Assembly: GCA_027596075.1 (NCBI GenBank) | Contig: JADGJC010000010.1 | Span: forward strand, 206,668 to 270,667 | Reading direction: 5' to 3' | DNA length: 64,000 nucleotides | Origin: Rhizophlyctis rosea | Lineage: Eukaryota > Chytridiomycota > Chytridiomycetes > Rhizophlyctidales > Rhizophlyctidaceae | Position numbers and translations under genes: made by a program | Shown here: piece by piece, positions 22,901-34,597 of the stretch | How positions within the stretch are numbered: position 1 is the first letter of the stretch | Layout: each line of letters opens with the position of its first letter | The notes under the pieces: generated by a model | What the model was told of the DNA's origin: nothing | Seen by the model: only the letters and a program-made list of their open reading frames with translations | The model's database searches: none

Positions 22901-23135
22901 AACTCCACTTCCTCCCCCGCCGTGTGCTTTCCTTTTTGGAGCTGTGATCACCCTTGTCCAAGACTGTTTGCGGCTGCGATTGATGCCACGTTCTAGAGCC
23001 CCTTTTTGGGTGGACGTAGTTCGGACATTGTTTGGGATCTGTGTATGTGGTAAACCACCACACCTTTTGTCCACGGACTGGGGGGGATTTCGGGGGTGGG
23101 TGGGGGTATGGGATGGTTTCCGATGTATAGTCTAG
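19910..23135. repeat. Array of eight degenerate ~300-bp tandem units
   Basis: Eight diverged units can be read by eye, beginning near 19910, 20200, 20533, 20840, 21985, 22245, 22540 and 22840. Each has the same block order: CGATCTACCATG or CGATCTGCCAT, a CGTTCCTT..GGAACGGGAT block with a short inverted repeat, a GC-rich GGACCGGTTC block, a CCTTTTTGGC block, then TGTATGGGAT..CCGATGTATAG and often a second GTATAGGGTT..ATGTATAG. Units 7 and 8 are the closest pair. The array is split between units 4 and 5 by about 700 bp of unrelated sequence. No open frame runs through the units, and no transposon protein or target-site duplication was recognised. Confidence 0.65.
21251..21610 (+). CDS. Possible 55-aa four-exon gene inside repeat array
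   Basis: Four short exons chain in frame: 21251-21295, 21345-21374, 21451-21520 and 21588-21610. The splice pairs are GTAACC..TCCTAG, GTACGT..GCACAG and GTAAGT..TTTAG. The product is 55 residues and ends in a Trp/Arg/Cys-rich stretch (WLAEITRRDYWQRACECVE). It sits in the non-repeat segment between units 4 and 5. Exon 2 begins with ATG directly after its acceptor, so translation could also start there (40 residues). A TATATA run lies immediately upstream of the first ATG, which is too close for an ordinary TATA box, so exon 1 may extend further left. No homology is recognised. It could be a spliced non-coding RNA. Confidence 0.35.
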
Positions 23136-23717
23136 ATGGGGGGTCGGGAGGGAGAGATGGAGGGGGGGAGGGGGTGCTGGATTGGAAGGTGAAAATCCAA
23201 GCATAGCGACCGTCATACTCGGTGGCTGCCGGGCGCCTGGGGGTGCACGGCAGACAAGGGACGGTATGCCGTTTGGTGAAGTGACCAGGTAAAGTCGGGA
23301 ATGCATGCCCTGCCATACCCCGTATTTTCCAATGCACACCCTGACATGTTTCTTTGTGGAAGAAGGGTGAGACCTCTCCACGAACAAAACACAAGACCAC
23401 GAGCACAACCTTGCTGGCTCCTTGCTTTATGTAAGGTTTGGGACTGATGGCTTTCTTGCCCTCCCGCCCGTTACCCTTTCGCGGTTTCTGGGTAGACGCA
23501 ACAAGACTATGATTCATGTGAGGGCACAGGATATGTAATATGAGTTTCTTAATCTTTGTTTACAAATTTGTATATAGAATACTGCACTTCCGTTTCTACA
23601 ACTGCTTTCACGTGTTCAAAAGTCTATACTTCGAGGTCCTACCCTTCCCTGTAAAATACTGCTAAACATACGAGATCCTTTCCTCTACATTCAAACTAAT
23701 TCTCTTCCACCACCACA
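23136..23717. other. Intergenic, no supported gene
   Basis: This follows the last repeat unit and contains the presumptive 3' flank of the minus-strand GH5 gene. The G-rich part near 23,140-23,180 is low complexity. The minus frames at 22833-23517 are Pro/His/Ser-rich readings of repeat DNA. Confidence 0.35.
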
Positions 23718-26376
23718 TCACGCCTTCGACCCGGCAATATCAAAACTCTGATACTGACTTCCGCTGCAGGGCTGTACATGAGCTTCAGCACCTTCGGTCG
23801 TTTGTCCTTCGGTGTCGATGCAGTAGTTGCTGCCGTCGGCGGCTTGGATGCCCGTGACGGTGCTTGTGCCGGAGCTGTTTGGGGAAGAGAGGGGCGTTGT
23901 GTGAGTAGATGATTGGAGATGGAACAGAGGAAAGGGAGGGGGAAAGAGTGTACATACACGAAGTTCAGGATCCACAACGAATACTGCGTGCAATCCGCTC
24001 CTTGGGGTGTGAAGTCGATGTGGGTCGTTGTGGGCTAGTTGGTTTCATTGAGACGATGCAAAATCAGGATTTGTGTATGGCGGTTGAGCGTGGTTCACGA
24101 AATGGGAGCTTTCACAAGGGTAAACTTACACTGCTATGCCAAATGCACTGCTGAGACCACCCGCTCCGGATAGACCATGTGTTGTTTCCGACATAATCAA
24201 AGATCCACGAGTCGCTCGTCGTCGACCATGCGGCTCCCCAGGTGTTTTGACTGTTCCAAACAAGGAAGGAAATTGTAAATTCTTCGCACTCTTAACACCC
24301 AACCTCCCCTCAAACTCCCCCGATCCTCACCTCTCCGTAAAATACCACGTCGCCCCACCGGACACATAAGTACTCGCAACCGAACTCGTAAAGTGCGCCG
24401 GCGCACCATTGGGAGTTTTGACGGGCCCAGGGATAGGACCAATGACGTTAGACCAAGCCGTCAACGAGCCACTCCTTTCCGCACCGCCTCGGACGCGGTA
24501 GAAGTAGTTCACTGTCGAGTTGCCGATGGGGTCGCGGTAGATTGGGGTACCGAAGGGGACGTTGTCGGTGACGTTTCTGGAGAGGGTTGTCCAGGTGGTT
24601 GGGCTGGATTCTGGGGCGCTTTGGACCTGTTTATGAAGAAGTGTGAGAGGGTGGTAGTTGGAATGGGAACGGTGAGCAAACAATACCTCATACTGACTCG
24701 CCCATGCCGAGCCTCTCCAAATAAGCACACCACCATTAGCAGCAGGAAGCATGACAGGCGGTGTCGTAGGCGCCGGGTACAACGGCACACTCAACCCATT
24801 GATCGTGAACGACGCGCCGAAGAGCAACTTAACAACAGGAATTTCCTCGGTTCCAAAGCCCGGGTCCCGTGCGGGGAATCCGGGGAAGTGGTAAGACCAG
24901 TACCCGCCGTCCTCGGAGTGGATGTAGAAGCCTCCCTTGTAGCTGTGGGAACGGAGAGACCAGATGAGGGCTCCGGCGGTGTTGGTTTTGATCACGTTGT
25001 TGACGAGGTTGGTGTAGGTTGTCAGGTCTGAGAGACCGAATTCACCGATGAAGTAGACCTGATTGATGGGTATGTTTAGGTTGTGTTGTGTGAATGCGTC
25101 GAGGAAGTTGATGGAGATACGACACCTTTCCGGCACCATTGATGACACGCAAATCGTTCTTCATCCGCTGGATGTCGGTGTTTCCGCTGTCGTACATGTG
25201 GTTCGAGAACATATCGACGTAAGGACTATTCAATGATTGAGTAGCGATGCGGCTGGTGTTCGCGCCAATGAGTGTTCCATCCGCAACAAGAACGTTGGGC
25301 GCAAGAGTCTTGATATGTTTGGCGATATCCGCTGTCCATGCACCCGCCGGAGGTCGCTGGTCCCATGATCCGAGCTCGTTGCCGGTCTCAATGACGGCGA
25401 GCGCTGGGTCGTTGGCATAGATTTTGCCGTTGACGGTGTTGCGTCGGGTGAGAAGGAATGTCAAAAAGTCCTGAAATAGTGATCGATATCCACAACGGTG
25501 CTGTCACGAGATGCGCTTGGACTTACCTTGAACGATTGCCTCACGTCTGAATCCAAGAAGAATGTCTCCCAGGATCTGTTTCCTTTGCACAAGTATGCAA
25601 AGTCGCCCCCTAAAAGCGGAAGGTGTCAAGTTTTCCCACGCTAGGAAAAGGCACTTCCAGCGACATACAGTTGCCGACGTAATCCAGATTTGTGTTGCTG
25701 GTGCCGTCGCTGTTGAGCCAGTCATTGTTGACCAGAGGAATCATCAGGCGGACGCCATCTGTGAGGGTGGGTGAGCTAATGCCTTCGTCATTCCCACGTG
25801 AAAAGCATCCATACTCTTCGCTGCGATATCCAACACATTGTCCAGAGAAACAAACGCAGCTTCCTTATACTGTCGACAGCCGAGGATATGGAAATCAGGC
25901 CCCGAAGCGTAGGAACTGTCTATCGAAAGTGTCAGTCCGCTTCACTGATGAACGTAAATAAACAACCGAATGCGTACTGATTCCAAGTGTGTACGTGCGA
26001 ACCAAAGGATTGTTCAGTCCTGCCACCGATTGAAGGTAATCCTGAACGTCGAACAAGTTGGGCAACTGGAACCCGTTGCCTCCATCCTATTGTGTACATG
26101 TTAAGATGGTGTCTCAGTATGCATGACATGCGAAGTACCACCTACCGCATTCAAAATGAGACTCGCGGCATTGAAATTGATGAACCGAAACTGCTTTCCC
26201 GACGCGTAGAGCTTGGTACCGCTTCGAGACAAGCGAGTGAGCTGTCCTTTTGTGATATGCGCGTACTGGGTGTTGGTGTTGTGCGGTGTGAGTTTCACAG
26301 TTTTTGCGTTTCCCAGGACTAGCATGCACGCTACCAGCAGCAGCAGCGCCAAGAGGGTTGTCAGCTTGACGGCCAT
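23718..26376 (-). CDS. Secreted GH5 mannanase-type glycoside hydrolase
   Basis: Eleven exons with consistent phases: 26376-26146, 26086-25978, 25919-25815, 25758-25669, 25609-25527, 25470-25126, 25058-24687, 24626-24331, 24250-24130, 24034-23958 and 23874-23718, giving 661 residues. Residues 1-24 are a signal peptide (hydrophobic run, cleavage near GNA/KTV). The catalytic TIM-barrel contains the acid/base Glu in ETGNELGSW and the nucleophile Glu in FIGEFGLSD, the two glutamates of GH5/clan A enzymes. The opening KQFRFINFNAASLIL is typical of endo-beta-1,4-mannanases. A beta-sandwich-like region and a Cys-containing C-terminal module (NYCIDTEG..VQPCSG) follow and may bind carbohydrate. Likely role: extracellular breakdown of plant mannans. 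The substrate is inferred. Confidence 0.82.
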
Positions 26377-26425
26377 GGCTGTCGTTGTGTGCTGTTGGTT
26401 TAGAGGAGGATGGTTCCTATCTGGA

Positions 26426-26432
26426 CTTTATA
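26426..26432 (-). promoter_or_regulatory. TATA box (TATAAAG) of the GH5 gene
   Basis: TATAAAG on the minus strand lies about 50 bp upstream of the GH5 start codon. This implies a very short leader and a regulated, TATA-type promoter, plausible for a secreted enzyme. Confidence 0.5.
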
Positions 26433-27127
26433 GGGTATGTGTGGGAAAACGTGGCTGAACGGTGTGATGGGAAGAAGAAGGATATAGTGTTGCCAAAGGG
26501 GAAAAGTTGCGGACCTGGAGGAGTGTGGGAATGTTGACAGGTTGAGGTTGGTGGCACAACACATCTGTGCCGCCGACGAATGAAATGAACAACCAGTCTG
26601 ATGGACCACCATTCTGAATTCCTGGTGCAACTTTCTAAACCCAGAAGGCGAACACCGTGGCAACACACAACCCCCTCTCTTGACACTTGTGTTCCTCAGA
26701 ATCCTCACAACAAGCACAACAGCATTGATAGCCCCGGATGTGGCCCTGCTGGTCTGGGCCCTGCGGAATGAAAGCCCTGATGAACTGACTGATGAATGAC
26801 GATCGAAGGTCCTCCCAAAATGAAATGAGTCATTCTCTCTCCTGCGAATGTCACGCGACAGACTTGGCGTAGGGTGCGGTATAACTAAACTGCAAATTTG
26901 AAATATGGCCGCAATCCACGTGATCTTTCGTAATGGCCCACTGGACCCGGCCCGATTTGGTGGGGTGATTCAATCTGAGAGGCAGAATTCGTCAACGGCA
27001 ACCTCACCCGCCGCTTCAACACTTGCCAATCTCGCAACAACCCATTCCAGTTCATTGATACCATACGTAGTAGTGTATCACATCGTCAATTGTAAGCCCT
27101 GCCGGTCGGAACATAAGTAACTGTGAC

Positions 27128-27213
27128 GATAACGCGTAAGTTCGCAGCTCGCTATACATTTCCACTGGGTTCTCACAAGCTTCTCAGTCTGACACCCCAC
27201 AAAGCCAATCTAG
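27128..27213 (+). other. Possible 5' UTR intron of the VAP gene
   Basis: A GTAAGT donor at 27135 and a CAATCTAG acceptor just before the VAP start codon at 27216 would remove about 80 nt of leader. The region is open in frame, but the upstream frame begins at GTG rather than ATG. A leader intron therefore explains it better than a longer protein. Confidence 0.35.
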
Positions 27214-27215
27214 AA

Positions 27216-28283
27216 ATGGATCTCAACCGCTCCCTCGCCGTGGAACCTGATAAGGAACTAGAATTCCGTCGGCCCTTTACCGCGCTCGTCAAACAAACCT
27301 TGACTGTTAAAAATGCGAACTCCGACGCCCCTTTAGTTTTCAAAGTGAAGACCACGGCACCAAAAATGTACTGCGTCCGACCGAACAGCGGAAAGGTAGC
27401 CCCGAACCAATCAGTAGAGGTCCAAGTTCTCCTCCAAGCAATGCGCGAAGACCCCCCACCAGACTTCAAATGCAAGGACAAGTTCCTCGTCCAAGCCATC
27501 AAAGTCTCCAACGACATCCTCTCCCTCGACGGCGACGAGTACACCGCCCGCGTAGCAGACCTCTGGAACCAAGCAGAACAACTGAAAAAATCCGGATCGG
27601 ACGTTATTGCCGAACATAAACTCCGCGTCTCATACCTCCCCGCGGACCCCAACGCCGCCACAACATCCGCCCCACCAACAAACTCCATCCTCGCAAACCC
27701 TTCTACGCCAACTGTAACGGAACCCGCACAAACAGCGGACCGCACCATCCCCCGCCAACCCTCCGTGAAATTCAAGAACCAGGAATTCTCCAACGCAGAT
27801 GAGAACCTCCCCCCTTACACCTCCCGCAACTCCCTCGCCTCAACCTCCCAGGCCGCTCCACAATCCGCAACCCCCTCCACCACCACATCCTCCTCCGCCG
27901 CCCCCCAACCGGCACCCGCACCTGCCGCCCCTCAAACCCCAAACCCCCCCATCACATCCCGAGCCCCCACCACCACCCAACCAAAACCCCAAACCCCAAC
28001 CCCCTCACACGACACCGAACACCTCCACCAAAAAATCCGCACCCTCGAAGCCGCATGCGAAGGCTACAAAACCGAGATCGAGCGTCTCAAACTCCTCCGC
28101 CAACGTCGTGGTGACTCATCGGACGGTGGGAAGGATCACGGATCTTCTGTTACGAAGAGTGGTGGGGGAAGTCCGACGACAGCGAGTTCGGTGGTGGGTC
28201 ATCATGCGGGGCAGACGTTGCCGTTGCCGTTCGTAGCGGTTATTGCGTTTGTGGCTTTTATTTTGGGTGCGGTGTTTTTTTAG
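27216..28283 (+). CDS. VAP/Scs2-type ER membrane contact protein
   Basis: Single exon, 355 residues. An MSP domain occupies residues about 1-135 and has the family hallmark VKTTAPKMYCVRPNSG, the loop that binds FFAT motifs. A Pro/Thr/Ser/Gln-rich linker follows, then a short coiled coil (around TLEAACEGYKTEIERLKLL), and the protein ends in a tail-anchor transmembrane helix (PFVAVIAFVAFILGAVFF). Family knowledge: VAPs sit in the ER membrane and tether it to other organelles by binding FFAT-motif lipid-transfer proteins. The ATG at 27216 is chosen because the conserved domain starts there and no upstream ATG exists in frame. The linker is longer than in yeast Scs2. Confidence 0.88.
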   Translation: MDLNRSLAVEPDKELEFRRPFTALVKQTLTVKNANSDAPLVFKVKTTAPKMYCVRPNSGKVAPNQSVEVQVLLQAMREDPPPDFKCKDKFLVQAIKVSNDILSLDGDEYTARVADLWNQAEQLKKSGSDVIAEHKLRVSYLPADPNAATTSAPPTNSILANPSTPTVTEPAQTADRTIPRQPSVKFKNQEFSNADENLPPYTSRNSLASTSQAAPQSATPSTTTSSSAAPQPAPAPAAPQTPNPPITSRAPTTTQPKPQTPTPSHDTEHLHQKIRTLEAACEGYKTEIERLKLLRQRRGDSSDGGKDHGSSVTKSGGGSPTTASSVVGHHAGQTLPLPFVAVIAFVAFILGAVFF

Positions 28284-28714
28284 GGAGGTGTGTATTGTGT
28301 CGCCAGTGGGGGTTTTCGGAGAGACGGTTATTGGAGGGAGGGGGGGAGTGTAGATGGGTCGTTGTGTGTTGATTTTGCGGTGGAGGGGGGGAAATGGAGA
28401 GGTAATTTGTTGCTTTTTGGGACGGAAGGGTTGGGCGAATGGAAATGGGGGAATGCCTCTTCAAGGCTTTGATTTGCGAAATTCGGTGGAGGGATGTAGT
28501 AGACTTCTTTGGTTAGTGTTTGCGGAAGAGATGTAGGGAAGGGGCCGGAGCCGGTGGTTATTTGCATTCAAAGGAGGGAAAAGTGTAAAGAGGGGCAAAA
28601 TCATGTTCTGTTTTCGTTTGTGTCTTTTGCGTCATACTAAAAATGCTAATTAAGTTTTTTTGCAATCAATACCTTGCCTTCTTTGCACGCGTATGTGCTT
28701 GAACGCTTTTGTGT

Positions 28715-31700
28715 CTACGCGGGGGCGGCGAGAGGTTTGAATCTCATGAATTCCTCTGTTGCAAATGTCCGCTCTTGACGGGATTTGGGTTTCTGTTTTG
28801 ATGGGGCCTTTACATCCTCAACGCACTTACGGAAGACCAAGATCTCACTTTGCCATGACCAACTTTCAACAAATTGTTGGCACACAAGCTCAGGCGTAAA
28901 GCCGACTTGCATAGGACGACATGAAGGAGGTTGTTAGCGAACAAACCCCCTTCAACTCCTACCCCAACCCAACTCTCACTCATCCTCCCCGTCCCCACCA
29001 TCCCTCCCAACACCCCACCCCCCCCCCCCACCGGCCGCCGCCGCCCGGGCCGCCGGCCCCGGCGCCGACCCCACCACGCNNNNNNNNNNTGCTCCTCCTG
29101 CTCCTCCTCCTCCTCCTCCTCCCCCTTCCCATCTCTCACCCCACTCCCACCTCCCGACCCCCAACCCCTACCCCCCTCTCCAACCAACCCCCTCACAATC
29201 CCCATCAACTCCTCCACACGCAATTTCAACTCCTCATGTTCCGCCACCGACACTGCCAGCTGATGTTTCGCCACCGGCACTGCCCTCGGTTTCGACGGTG
29301 AAAGCACGGTTTGGAGTGCGAATTCCTGGGGGTGTTGAAGATATGTGTTGGTACACAAAAGAAAGAAAAAGGAAACTGAAGTAACGGAGGGTGATGGATA
29401 ATACGTTACCCGTCTAGCCAAATAAGCCCTCCAATGCTTCTGTATAACAACCGCAGCTCCCCAACTCCTCCTCTTCTCCTCACCAACCTTCCAAGCGCGT
29501 AAAACCTCAACCTACACAAAAACCATCTCACGCATCAGCAAAAAATCACACCCATACAAAATACCCAACACCCCCAAAAGAAAGAATAAAAACAAAACAA
29601 ACCTCAGCATACAACTTCTTAACCAAATACTCCATCCTCCCACCCTCCTTCTGCGCCCTATCCACCTTCGCTCTCAACACCTCCATCTCAACCGTCACGC
29701 CCCGCATATGCTCTGCATGTCGTCGATGCAGGGCTTCGAGGATTTTTAGCCGGAATGTTGGGCCGAGAGTTTGGCGGGTGTGGTGGCCTCTCCTACAGAA
29801 GACAATCAGTAAAGGGGAGCGATGCCGAAGGGGAGGGGGTGTACAGACCAGATGCTTTGAATCCTAACAGCCGCCCAATGGTGGAGTTGGAAATCGTGCA
29901 CGGCTTTACGGGTGAGATGCCCACGTACGAGGGCTTGGATTTTTGTTGCGGATTTGGATTCTTTCGTATCTGTGATGAACGGCCCACGTCATCCGTTAAC
30001 GCCGCTGTTGCCGGGATCCAAAAAAGACGACAACAGCCCCTCACCTCCATCTCCCAACCCACCCCTCCCCGGCACCCTACACCACCTCTCCACCGCCTCC
30101 CACCCATCCGACCTACTCTTCCCCCGTCTTCGGCGAATGTGAATTCCCTTGTTACTTAGATCCCGCCGAACCTTTGACAAAAAAGGCATGGGTACTCAGG
30201 TCCATCCCAAGAAAAAAGAAAATTGAAAGAAAAGTGAGACATACCAAATACCCCCTAAAAACCGCCTGAATCCTCACAATACTCGGCGTATACCGCTCCT
30301 CCTCCAACCTCAAAATCGCTTTGAAGTACCGTCGCATCTCTTTCACCTGCAAAATCGGAAACATGCACACGATTGCACGAAAAAGAAAGTAAATACATGC
30401 ATCGCCAATTAGACCTCAACCCTAAACCAAATTCCGAGATTCCACATTGCCAATCCGGCCAACCTGCTTCTGAAGTCTCCCCATCTTCTCCATAAACGCC
30501 TCAACATGAACCACCCCCGACGCAGACGCCGCTCTCCTCGTCTCCTGCGCGTCAAAGTCTTGATCATTGTCAATGAACAACTCTTCCGATGTGGGTCGTG
30601 ATCTATATGGTCATGTCAGCGCACACGGATCATAGAGTGCGGACTAAGGAGAAACCTAAAACTCCCACCTGCCTGGTGACATTGTTGGTGCATCTAGCTC
30701 TTCTATCGCCATTGTCTCGTCGTCAGTCGGTACTGTGAGGGGTACAATGTGTGATCAGAAACTTCGCCTTTTGCTCATGATCCAACTCGCTTCCAACTAA
30801 CATCCCAAATGCCGCAACAAGTAAAACTCACATGGACTAAGCTTCTCCACCCTCCTCCCTTCCACCTCGCTCCCCTCCAACCCCACAAACCCTCCCTCGC
30901 GCCCTCCCTCCGCCCCTACCGCCGCACCTCCACCCCTCACCCCCTCCTCCCTACCTCCTCCCGACTCCAAAACCCCAGTCCGACTCTCCGACCTCGTCGG
31001 CGACAGCGTCACCCTCGAACTCACACCCTCCGTCGGCGTAACACTCGTCGCCCGCATCACCTCATCAAGATACGAATCAAACTCTTGCCTCCGAGCGCCG
31101 TAAGATTGGTATTCTTCCCATGCCGATTTCGGCAGGTTTGGTGATGTGGAGGGGTTTGGGTTCGGAGGAGGGTTGGTGGGGTGGATGTGGTTTAAGTGGA
31201 ATTGGTCTGCGTGTTGCGTCAATTCAGTTTGATGAGTGGTCTTGCGAAGCTTATAAATGACTTACCCTGGGCGTAGACATTGGCGTTCTCAGTGGGAAGA
31301 GAGTCATGGGGCGAAGATGGGTCAGGTGTAGTCTGTTGTCGTCTTTTTTCGAGAGTGGCCTTTTCCTCAAGCAACATCCTCCTAAGCTGCTCCCGCGACG
31401 AAGGACTTGTACTTCCTTCCGAACGGCTTGCATCCTGGCGTAAGGTTCCACTCGTCCTTGCCGACCCACTGGGATCCGAGCGCCTGGGCGATGGGGCTGT
31501 GCTACGGACGTCTCTTTGTTGGAGGGATTCTGGAGATGCTGACCCTGATCTAGCCAATGATTCGTCCAGCCTTGTCCTCATATCCGGAGGTTGGTGACGG
31601 TAGGCATTCTGACCCCGCCCCGCATCTTGCCGCGCCCTATTCATATAAACTTCTGGACCAGAAGGTCCGTACGAGGGCTGTCGAGAAGCGTTGATTGGAA

Positions 31701-32488
31701 ATCCGGCAGCCGGATATGGTTGCATGGGAGATGAAAGCGATCGAGATCTCGCCATGGACTCCTCCAATAGATTCCGCATCTGATCCGGCGTCAACCTATA
31801 CGACTCAATATCTACTCTGCTAACATTTTGACGAAAGATCTCAACATCAGCCGGTAAGCCCGTCGGTGAGAGTGACTGCTGATACCGAGCTTCTGCAGAC
31901 CCCAATCGTAATGAAGTCCCTCCTCGTGACCTGATCTCGTGCTTATCTGTATAACTCCCAATCCCGCCACCATCGATGCAATCATCAAACGACATATCGG
32001 TCCACCGTGACCGTTCTGAACGCTGTCCCGCCAACCGCGACGGCCCACCCGCATTATACCGTAAGGAATCCATGGATCTCATTGGTCGTGGGCCATCTGT
32101 CATTGATCGCATGTGTGCGTCCTCTTGCCAGTGTCTCGCTGGTGGTGGGGTGAGGAATGGGTCTGCGTCTGGAGAGGGTATGGAGGAGGGGAACTGCCTC
32201 CGGTCATCTATGACGCGTGGGCGAGATCGGAACACTTCTTCGTATTCGTTCTGGGAACCAAATTAGTTTCTGAGATTGATTCAGAGGCCGTGCGAAAGTC
32301 AAAAATACCTCATCGTAGTCCACTTGGGGTATGAGATTGATGTTTGTGTGTTGCTGTGTCCGAGCTTCCGCGTTCGAGTTGTTCAACCCAGGGTATGAGA
32401 CTGGCCGGTTGCTGCCCCCACCTCGTGGTGTTCTTGACGACCTGACTGGCTGCCTTCCCTTTGGAGTTCTGGCTGGCGCATTGGCCAT
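28715..32488 (-). CDS. IQ-motif and coiled-coil protein (interrupted by gap)
   Basis: Eleven or more exons: 32488-32309, 32250-31266, 31206-30832, 30732-30669, 30602-30464, 30346-30245, 30171-30045, 29969-29849, 29792-29603, 29511-29410, then one from 29325 into a 10-N gap and a final part ending at 28715. The first about 520 residues are Ser/Arg/Pro-rich and probably disordered. At least four IQ-type calmodulin-binding motifs follow (VRIQAVFRGYLVRRD, TKIQALVRGHLTRKA, VRIQSIWRGHHTRQ, VVIQKHWRAYLARR), separated by helical charged segments. IQ-rich coiled-coil proteins of this type often serve in cilia, basal bodies or motor complexes, which would fit a zoosporic fungus (inference). The 3' end is uncertain because of the gap. 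Confidence 0.7.
29080..29089. other. Assembly gap (10 N)
   Basis: Ten N bases lie inside a GC-rich low-complexity stretch: poly-C/GCC repeats on the left and a CTC-triplet repeat on the right. The gap falls within a coding exon of the IQ-motif gene, in a Glu-rich run, so its real length and frame are unknown. Confidence 0.95.
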
Positions 32489-32938
32489 TATGTGTATTGT
32501 GCAGTCAATCCCCTCCGTCGCAAGATGGTGTTCGGTGGGAAAGTGTGGGAAAGTGGAACCTGGAAACAAAGGTTGGGTCTGTCCGAATCAGTGTGCGAGG
32601 ATAGCCATAAAATAGATATCCACCCCGATTTAGCCAGATTGATGTGGCTTGGGCAGTTTATCAATGATACCATCGATGATGAACGCAACGCCACAAACTC
32701 TATTTGTTTACTCTGGTCTCTGGGACCTCATAAGGGCCAACTCGTGTCTCTCGTCATTTCCCCGCTTCGCCATTCTTGACCTTGCCAGCACCCAAAACTC
32801 AATTTCAGTGTCCTTCCCACTCGCCACAGCCACCAAACCTCGTTTACAAAGAGTGCTACCAATGGAGCATAGATAGTATGATTAATAGTGTTCAGAGCCA
32901 ACCCCTCAACGTACAGCACCTTTTGGAACCCTTCCTCC

Positions 32939-34597
32939 ATGGCTCACCAAGGTCCTTCCAACTCTCAATATTGGAGCATCTTCCAGGATACCCCACTTTC
33001 CCACCAAACATCTGCAACACAAGATATACCTCTTAATCCATATCCGAACCGCCCCGGTCAATCCATGTCCACATATTCCACGCAAGACGTGCGCTATCCG
33101 CAAAAGCGCAAACCTAGAAGAAGCAACACCCGTTCGTGTCTCGTATGTCTATGTCTCCTGATAGTTCTTGGGGGAGCAGCCGCAGGAATATACTTCCTCG
33201 TGCGTCCCCAACCGTATCCATCACCTCCTGGGCCAGTCCTACCTGTTCTCCCTACTGACCTGAATCAAACGAGAGGAGTTATTTTTGGTGCAGATATCGA
33301 TTGGGTATGTCGGACCATGAACAGCATCCCGATATGATCTCTGACATGTGTGCTCCTGCAGTCCAATGAATCTCCATCCTACTTCAACGATCGCATCGGA
33401 CACCGTGCCGCAAACTTCGGCAATTTTTACTACATATCTGGATCCTTCAGCGCCGGATCTCTGGATCGCGCAGTGAGACAAACAATGGAAACCGGCGCAA
33501 TAGCGACCATCACCGTCATGCCGTCCGAAGGAATATCCGCTGTCTCAGACTCTGCACTAGAATCTCTAGCCTCAACCTGCGCCGACTTAAACAGCAAAGG
33601 AGCTCAAATCATGTTAAGATTCGGGCATGAGATGAACGGTATGACCCTTACTCAGTACAATCACCGGCTACCTGCCCAATTCTAACACACACCTCCCCCA
33701 CCAGGAAATTGGTACAAGTACGGTCAAAGTCCCAACGACTACATCTCCCTATGGCGCCGCATGGCCACCAAAGTCCGCGCAGCGACCAACAAAACCGCCC
33801 TCGTATGGGCACCCAACACCGCGGGCGGGTATCCCTTCCCCGGTGGAGCATACACACCATCAGAAGGAGATCCCCGTTTCGACCAAATGGACACAAACAA
33901 AGATGGTGTCCTCAACAGCAGTGTAAGCCACATACCTCCCCACCCCATCACTACCCCCACTCACACCACAACCCAGGACGACCCCTTCACACCCTACTAC
34001 CCCGGCGACGCCTACGTAGACTGGATCGGCATCTCCGCTTACTACTTCGGCCCCGGCACTTCTGGTGGCAACACGACGGATACTTCCACGGCGCCGAACG
34101 TCATGCCGAAAGATACCGAGTTCCTTTCGTACATAGACCCACTCTATAATTTCACGAGGCAGAGGAATAAGTACTTCGCAGTGTCGGAGACGGGGGTGGC
34201 GTTTTATGTTAATAGTGCGCCGGGGCCGGGGGAGATTGAGATGAAGAGGAAGTGGATTGGGCAGGTGTATAATAGGACGGTGTTTGAGGTAAGGGTGCGA
34301 AGTCGGGTTTTGAGACGCGGATGACGACATGGATTGCTCCTTCTTAATCGTTTTACCTTTTGCCGTTCATCACCCCACCAGACCCATCCACTCCTCCGCG
34401 CAATATCCTGGTTCGACTACCTCAAAACGGAATACAACTCTCTTCGGGATTTTCGTCTTTCGGGGAACGACACCGTGAGGGGAATCATAATCGATACGTT
34501 GACAGCGCTGAATGCCGTCAATGGGACGTTGATTTTTGCGCAACAGCCTCTTGTGTATAGTAATAGCACTGTTGGGCAGAATAGTACGGGGCAGTAG
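32939..34597 (+). CDS. Membrane-anchored GH26 mannanase-type hydrolase
   Basis: Five exons: 32939-33304, 33362-33638, 33705-33922, 33977-34288 and 34382-34597, giving 462 residues with consistent phases. Residues about 1-60 are a basic, Ser-rich cytosolic tail (PQKRKPRRSNTR). A signal-anchor helix follows (CLVCLCLLIVLGGAAAGIYFL) and then the extracellular catalytic domain. Glycoside hydrolase family 26 hallmarks are visible: the acid/base Glu in RFGHEMNGNWY and the nucleophile Glu in AVSETGVAF, with VDWIGISAYYFG between them. The family hydrolyses beta-mannan and related beta-1,4/1,3 glucans. The type II anchor suggests a cell-surface or wall-directed role rather than free secretion. Several N-x-S/T sites lie near the C-terminus. 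Confidence 0.82.

Noticed and set aside
22029..23517. Pro/His-rich minus-strand frames over the repeat array
   Set aside because: They follow the repeat units in different frames from unit to unit and share no protein similarity between units, so they are not coding.
27173..27793. 206-codon minus-strand frame
   Set aside because: It is antisense to the VAP MSP domain, whose plus-strand reading carries clear family motifs.
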